Of a stretch of DNA of 8,624 nt, positions 6,137-8,624 are shown piece after piece (the first letter of the stretch is position 1; each line of letters starts with the position of its first letter). The translations under genes were made by a program, and so were the position numbers. The notes under the pieces are model-generated. The model saw only the letters and a list, made by a program, of their open reading frames with translations. It did not search any database and was not told where the DNA came from. This DNA is from an uncultured Cocleimonas sp. (lineage in GTDB: Bacteria > Pseudomonadota > Gammaproteobacteria > Thiotrichales > Thiotrichaceae): contig CALISP010000080.1 of assembly GCA_938041705.1 (NCBI GenBank), forward strand, positions 1 to 8,624, read 5' to 3'.

Positions 6137-8338
6137 TTATGAGTTCTTGTTATTTGAATAAGTATAATATTCTAAATTATAATCAGGATTATTCTCTGGT
6201 CCTACTCGCGTTAAAACAGTTCCAAGCATATTTGCATTAGCTCTTTCTAAACGCTTTAGGCTATCTAATAAGGCAGACTTTTTGGTTCTCCCTGCTTGAA
6301 CAGTAATAATGGTGGCTTCAGCTAAATTAGCTAAAACTAGAGCATCTGCTAAACCTAAAACAGGTGGACCATCAATGATAATGTGGTCATATATATTCGC
6401 GTTAGATTCTATTAATTCAATCATTCTTGGTCCAGACAATAACTCAACTGGATCAGGAGGAATAGGCCCAGAAGTAATTACATCCAAACCTTGGATTTTA
6501 CAGTTTTGGATTACTTCAGAATTAACTAACTCGGAGCTACTTAAGTAATGAGTAAGTCCTGGTTTAGCATCCTTACTGTTTTTGCCATTACCATTTAACT
6601 CAAGTAAATAATGCATGCTAGGACTACGTAAATCTGCATCAATCAATAATACTTTTTGATTTACTTGAGCATAAGCTGTAGCTAAATTTAGAGCTAGCGT
6701 GCTTTTTCCTTCACCTGCAACAGAGCTAGTAATGAAAGTCGTTTTTGGTGCACCGTTCTGTGTTGAAAAACGAAGACTCGTACGCAAGGATTTAATTGAT
6801 TCCGCAAGCGTTGAATGAGGTTCTATTGCTGTTTGTAAAGCGAGTTTCTTAGGTCCTAATTTCTTTATATTAGGTAATTGCGCTAGTACCGTTAAACCGG
6901 TTGTTTTTTCTAGAAGCTTTGTCGTTTTAACACTGTCATCCATAAACTCACGTATAAATGCAAACCCTAAACCTAATAAGCTTCCTAATATAAGACCAAA
7001 AGCTAAATTGGTTTTTAAACTTGGTTTGAATTTTTTGGTTGGAGTACTAGCTGCATCAATAATAGAAATGTTATTGGTAGAGACATTGCTTGCAATATTA
7101 ACAGCCATCAATTGCTCTAGTTGCTGATTGTAAGCGATTTGATTAATTTCTACTTCACGTAATAACCGTTCGTATGAGGTGTTTTTAGATTGTACGTTTA
7201 AAGCACCTTCGCGTAATTTAACAAGTTGAGAGCGTAGTATTTTCTCTTTTTGTTGGGCTTCTAATAAACGGTTTCTTAAAGAAGATTTTAAAGTCTCTGT
7301 TTCAGCATCAATTTGCTTAAGCACTTCATCGATCTGTTTTCTAAGACGTTTTGGTGTGCGAGTCGTTCTGTTTTTGAAAGACTGATATTGAGTTTCTAAT
7401 CTTGATGCAGCCTTCTTTAACGATTGAATGTAAGGATCGTTATTAATTGAAGACGGGGTATTATCAGGGTTATTTAAATATGACGAATAAGCAGACTCAG
7501 CTTCAATTCTCTCTTTTTCAGCTACTAGAAGTTCTTCGGCTTGTTTCTTTAGTTTAAAACTACTTGCAGATTGGCCATCAACATCTTGAACGATGTTGTT
7601 AGTTTTAGCGTATTCATTTAAACGACTTTCTGCATCATCCAAACTCTTTTTAGTAACTTCAATATTTTCACTTACATATTTTTTATAGCTTGAAGCTGCT
7701 TCAAAGCGTCTTTCTAGATTTTGCTCTAGAAAGGTATTTGCAATTGAATTAGCAACATCTGAAGCGAGTTTAGGGCTAGTAGAGTCATAGCTTATAGATA
7801 ATAACTGTGAATTATTGATGGGCGTTACTGTGAGATTCTTTAAGAAAATCTCTTCAGTATCACTAAGACTTTGAGTAGTGGGTTGAGTACTTTCTGCTTT
7901 GAAGAGTTTTTTCAGGTTATAAACAAAGCCAGTTGTATCTTGTTTTTTATTTAAGTCGAGTCCTATGATGACACGGTTAGCTAACGTTTTAGTTTGTAAT
8001 AGTTGGACTTGAGTTTCGAAAAAATCTCTATCACTACGCGAGGTCTCAGGGTTTAAAATCTGAACGCTTGGATTAGCCGCGTATCTTTCAACTTTAATTG
8101 TTGCGTGAGCTCTATAAACTGGCTTCATGAGGAGAGTCAGTAATAAGGCTAAAAGCATAGTTAGTAGCGCGATACCTATAATTAACTTTTTATATCTAGA
8201 TATTACATTTAGGAATTCTTTAAGATCTAAACCTCTAGAATCGTCTAGCAACTCTTCTGGATAAAAGTCTGCGTTTGCGCGACTTAAGCTTTTGTTGTTA
8301 GTTGTCATGGGTAAGGTCTGCCTAGGATCTGAATTCAT
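6137..8338 (-). CDS. Polysaccharide co-polymerase / tyrosine autokinase (Wzc/ExoP-type BY-kinase)
   Basis: A 733-residue inner-membrane protein that controls chain length and export of capsule or exopolysaccharide through cycles of tyrosine autophosphorylation. Order: cytoplasmic tail; a Wzz-like segment around LKEFLNVISRYKKLI (39-53); first membrane helix (51-70); a periplasmic region with long predicted coiled coils (about 205-290 and 300-410); a Pro-containing stretch (433-439); second helix (445-462); then the CpsD/CapB-like kinase. Kinase motifs are Walker A GEGKST (542-547), Walker A' LLIDADLR (564-571) and Walker B IIIDGPP (653-659). A C-terminal tyrosine cluster (Tyr720, 724, 725, 727) is the expected phosphorylation tail. 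The oligomerisation motif ExxRxxR of Wzc appears as E513, K516, R519, with Lys in the middle position. Length is normal for the fused proteobacterial type. No Shine-Dalgarno is clear before the ATG at 8338 or the alternative at 8308. An acyltransferase fragment lies upstream on the same strand, fitting a polysaccharide locus. Confidence 0.94.
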   Translation of the reverse strand: MNSDPRQTLPMTTNNKSLSRANADFYPEELLDDSRGLDLKEFLNVISRYKKLIIGIALLTMLLALLLTLLMKPVYRAHATIKVERYAANPSVQILNPETSRSDRDFFETQVQLLQTKTLANRVIIGLDLNKKQDTTGFVYNLKKLFKAESTQPTTQSLSDTEEIFLKNLTVTPINNSQLLSISYDSTSPKLASDVANSIANTFLEQNLERRFEAASSYKKYVSENIEVTKKSLDDAESRLNEYAKTNNIVQDVDGQSASSFKLKKQAEELLVAEKERIEAESAYSSYLNNPDNTPSSINNDPYIQSLKKAASRLETQYQSFKNRTTRTPKRLRKQIDEVLKQIDAETETLKSSLRNRLLEAQQKEKILRSQLVKLREGALNVQSKNTSYERLLREVEINQIAYNQQLEQLMAVNIASNVSTNNISIIDAASTPTKKFKPSLKTNLAFGLILGSLLGLGFAFIREFMDDSVKTTKLLEKTTGLTVLAQLPNIKKLGPKKLALQTAIEPHSTLAESIKSLRTSLRFSTQNGAPKTTFITSSVAGEGKSTLALNLATAYAQVNQKVLLIDADLRSPSMHYLLELNGNGKNSKDAKPGLTHYLSSSELVNSEVIQNCKIQGLDVITSGPIPPDPVELLSGPRMIELIESNANIYDHIIIDGPPVLGLADALVLANLAEATIITVQAGRTKKSALLDSLKRLERANANMLGTVLTRVGPENNPDYNLEYYTYSNNKNS

Positions 8339-8367
8339 AATAAAGTGTTCATCATATTAACTCTGTT

Positions 8368-8396
8368 AGTATCAGTTATATCGTGTTTAGTTTCAA
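8368..8396 (-). promoter_or_regulatory. Possible promoter for the polysaccharide kinase gene
   Basis: On the minus strand TTGAAA (8396-8391, five of six -35 consensus bases) and GATACT (8373-8368, four of six -10 bases) are separated by exactly 17 bases. Initiation would fall near 8361, leaving a leader of about 23 bases before the ATG at 8338. That short leader contains no obvious Shine-Dalgarno. Confidence 0.42.
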
Positions 8397-8522
8397 AATT
8401 GAACGGATAAAGTACAACTAAATAGAGATAAAGGAGGTCTAAACGGTGGCGTATTCTATCAACTGATGTTTTGATGAACAATACAAATTACAAAGTATGG
8501 ACAGATGAGAATAATACTTAAC
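8397..8522. other. Spacer between acyltransferase fragment and kinase promoter; no gene seen
   Basis: I find no coding region here on either strand. The one notable element is a perfect plus-strand AAGGAGGT (8431-8438), 7 bases before a GTG (8446) that opens only a six-codon frame (VAYSIN, then TGA). Read on the minus strand the same bases are ACCTCCTT, like the 3' end of 16S rRNA. Both readings may be coincidence. Confidence 0.4.
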
Positions 8523-8624
8523 TTATGCGAACCTTTTGTTGATTAGTTTTCGCATCGGTGTTTCTAGAAACTTGAAAGAAGCTATAGAAATGATAATTAG
8601 TAAAATAACAAAAATATAGAAGTG
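8523..8624 (-). CDS. C-terminal fragment, probable family-3 acyltransferase (5' part outside window)
   Basis: Reading from the right edge on the minus strand, an open frame of 33 codons ends in TAA at 8525-8523. It gives a hydrophobic helix (HFYIFVILLIIISIASF) followed by KFLETPMRKLINKRFA. A last membrane helix running into an aromatic-hydrophobic-E-x-P-x-R-K-L motif is how many acyltransferase-3 (OafA/YrhL-type) membrane O-acyltransferases end. Such enzymes add acetyl or other acyl groups to surface polysaccharides, which suits the kinase gene 184 bases downstream on the same strand. Within the fragment, ATGCGAA and TTCGCAT (8525-8531 and 8549-8555) form a 7-bp dyad at the 3' end of the gene, without a T-tract. 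The tail is short, so another multi-pass membrane protein is possible. Confidence 0.55.
   Translation of the reverse strand, partial: HFYIFVILLIIISIASFKFLETPMRKLINKRFA

Noticed and set aside
6309..6548. Plus-strand open frame of 79 codons
   Set aside because: Antisense to the highly conserved kinase domain, so explained as a shadow.
8429..8440. ACCTCCTT on the minus strand as the end of a 16S rRNA gene
   Set aside because: The surrounding bases do not match conserved 16S 3'-end sequence; only the short anti-SD-like core is shared.

Overview
The window comes from an AT-rich Gram-negative bacterium. By eye the GC content is in the upper 30s percent; I did not compute it. A periplasmic binding protein with a Sec signal peptide and a Wzc-type polysaccharide tyrosine autokinase point to a proteobacterium, most likely a marine gammaproteobacterium. 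No rRNA, tRNA, CRISPR array, transposase or prophage gene is visible.

Left part (1-2805, all minus strand): three genes of a branched-chain amino acid type (HAAT) ABC transporter. In transcription order they are a LivK-like binding protein (2805-1648), the permease livH (1416-496) and the permease livM (503 to the window edge, truncated). livH and livM overlap by 8 bases. The two ATPase genes usually found with these are not in the window and would lie beyond base 1. Between the binding protein and livH is a perfect 17-bp G/C-run inverted repeat followed by a run of T in the direction of transcription. It looks like an intrinsic terminator or attenuator that would let the binding protein be made in excess over the membrane subunits.

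Middle part (3068-5927, plus strand): two paralogous GTPases in tandem, transcribed divergently from the transporter. Both have complete G1, G3 and G4 motifs and hydrophobic C-terminal halves of the DUF697/YcjF type. The first also has two N-terminal membrane segments. The second starts at a GTG inside the first gene (65-base overlap) behind a perfect AAGGAG, so the two are probably made together and may work as a membrane-associated pair. This is the least understood unit here.

Right part (6137-8624, minus strand): a 733-residue polysaccharide co-polymerase fused to a BY-kinase (Wzc/ExoP type). Entering from the right edge are the last 33 residues of what looks like a family-3 acyltransferase. 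Together they suggest the end of an exopolysaccharide or capsule locus. The GTPase and kinase genes converge on a 209-base spacer.

A short G-run motif, roughly YAAAAGTRGGGGGGTGYC, occurs four times and only between genes: twice as an inverted pair after the binding protein, once in the divergent spacer and once after the GTPase pair. It resembles a REP/REPIN-type dispersed repeat.
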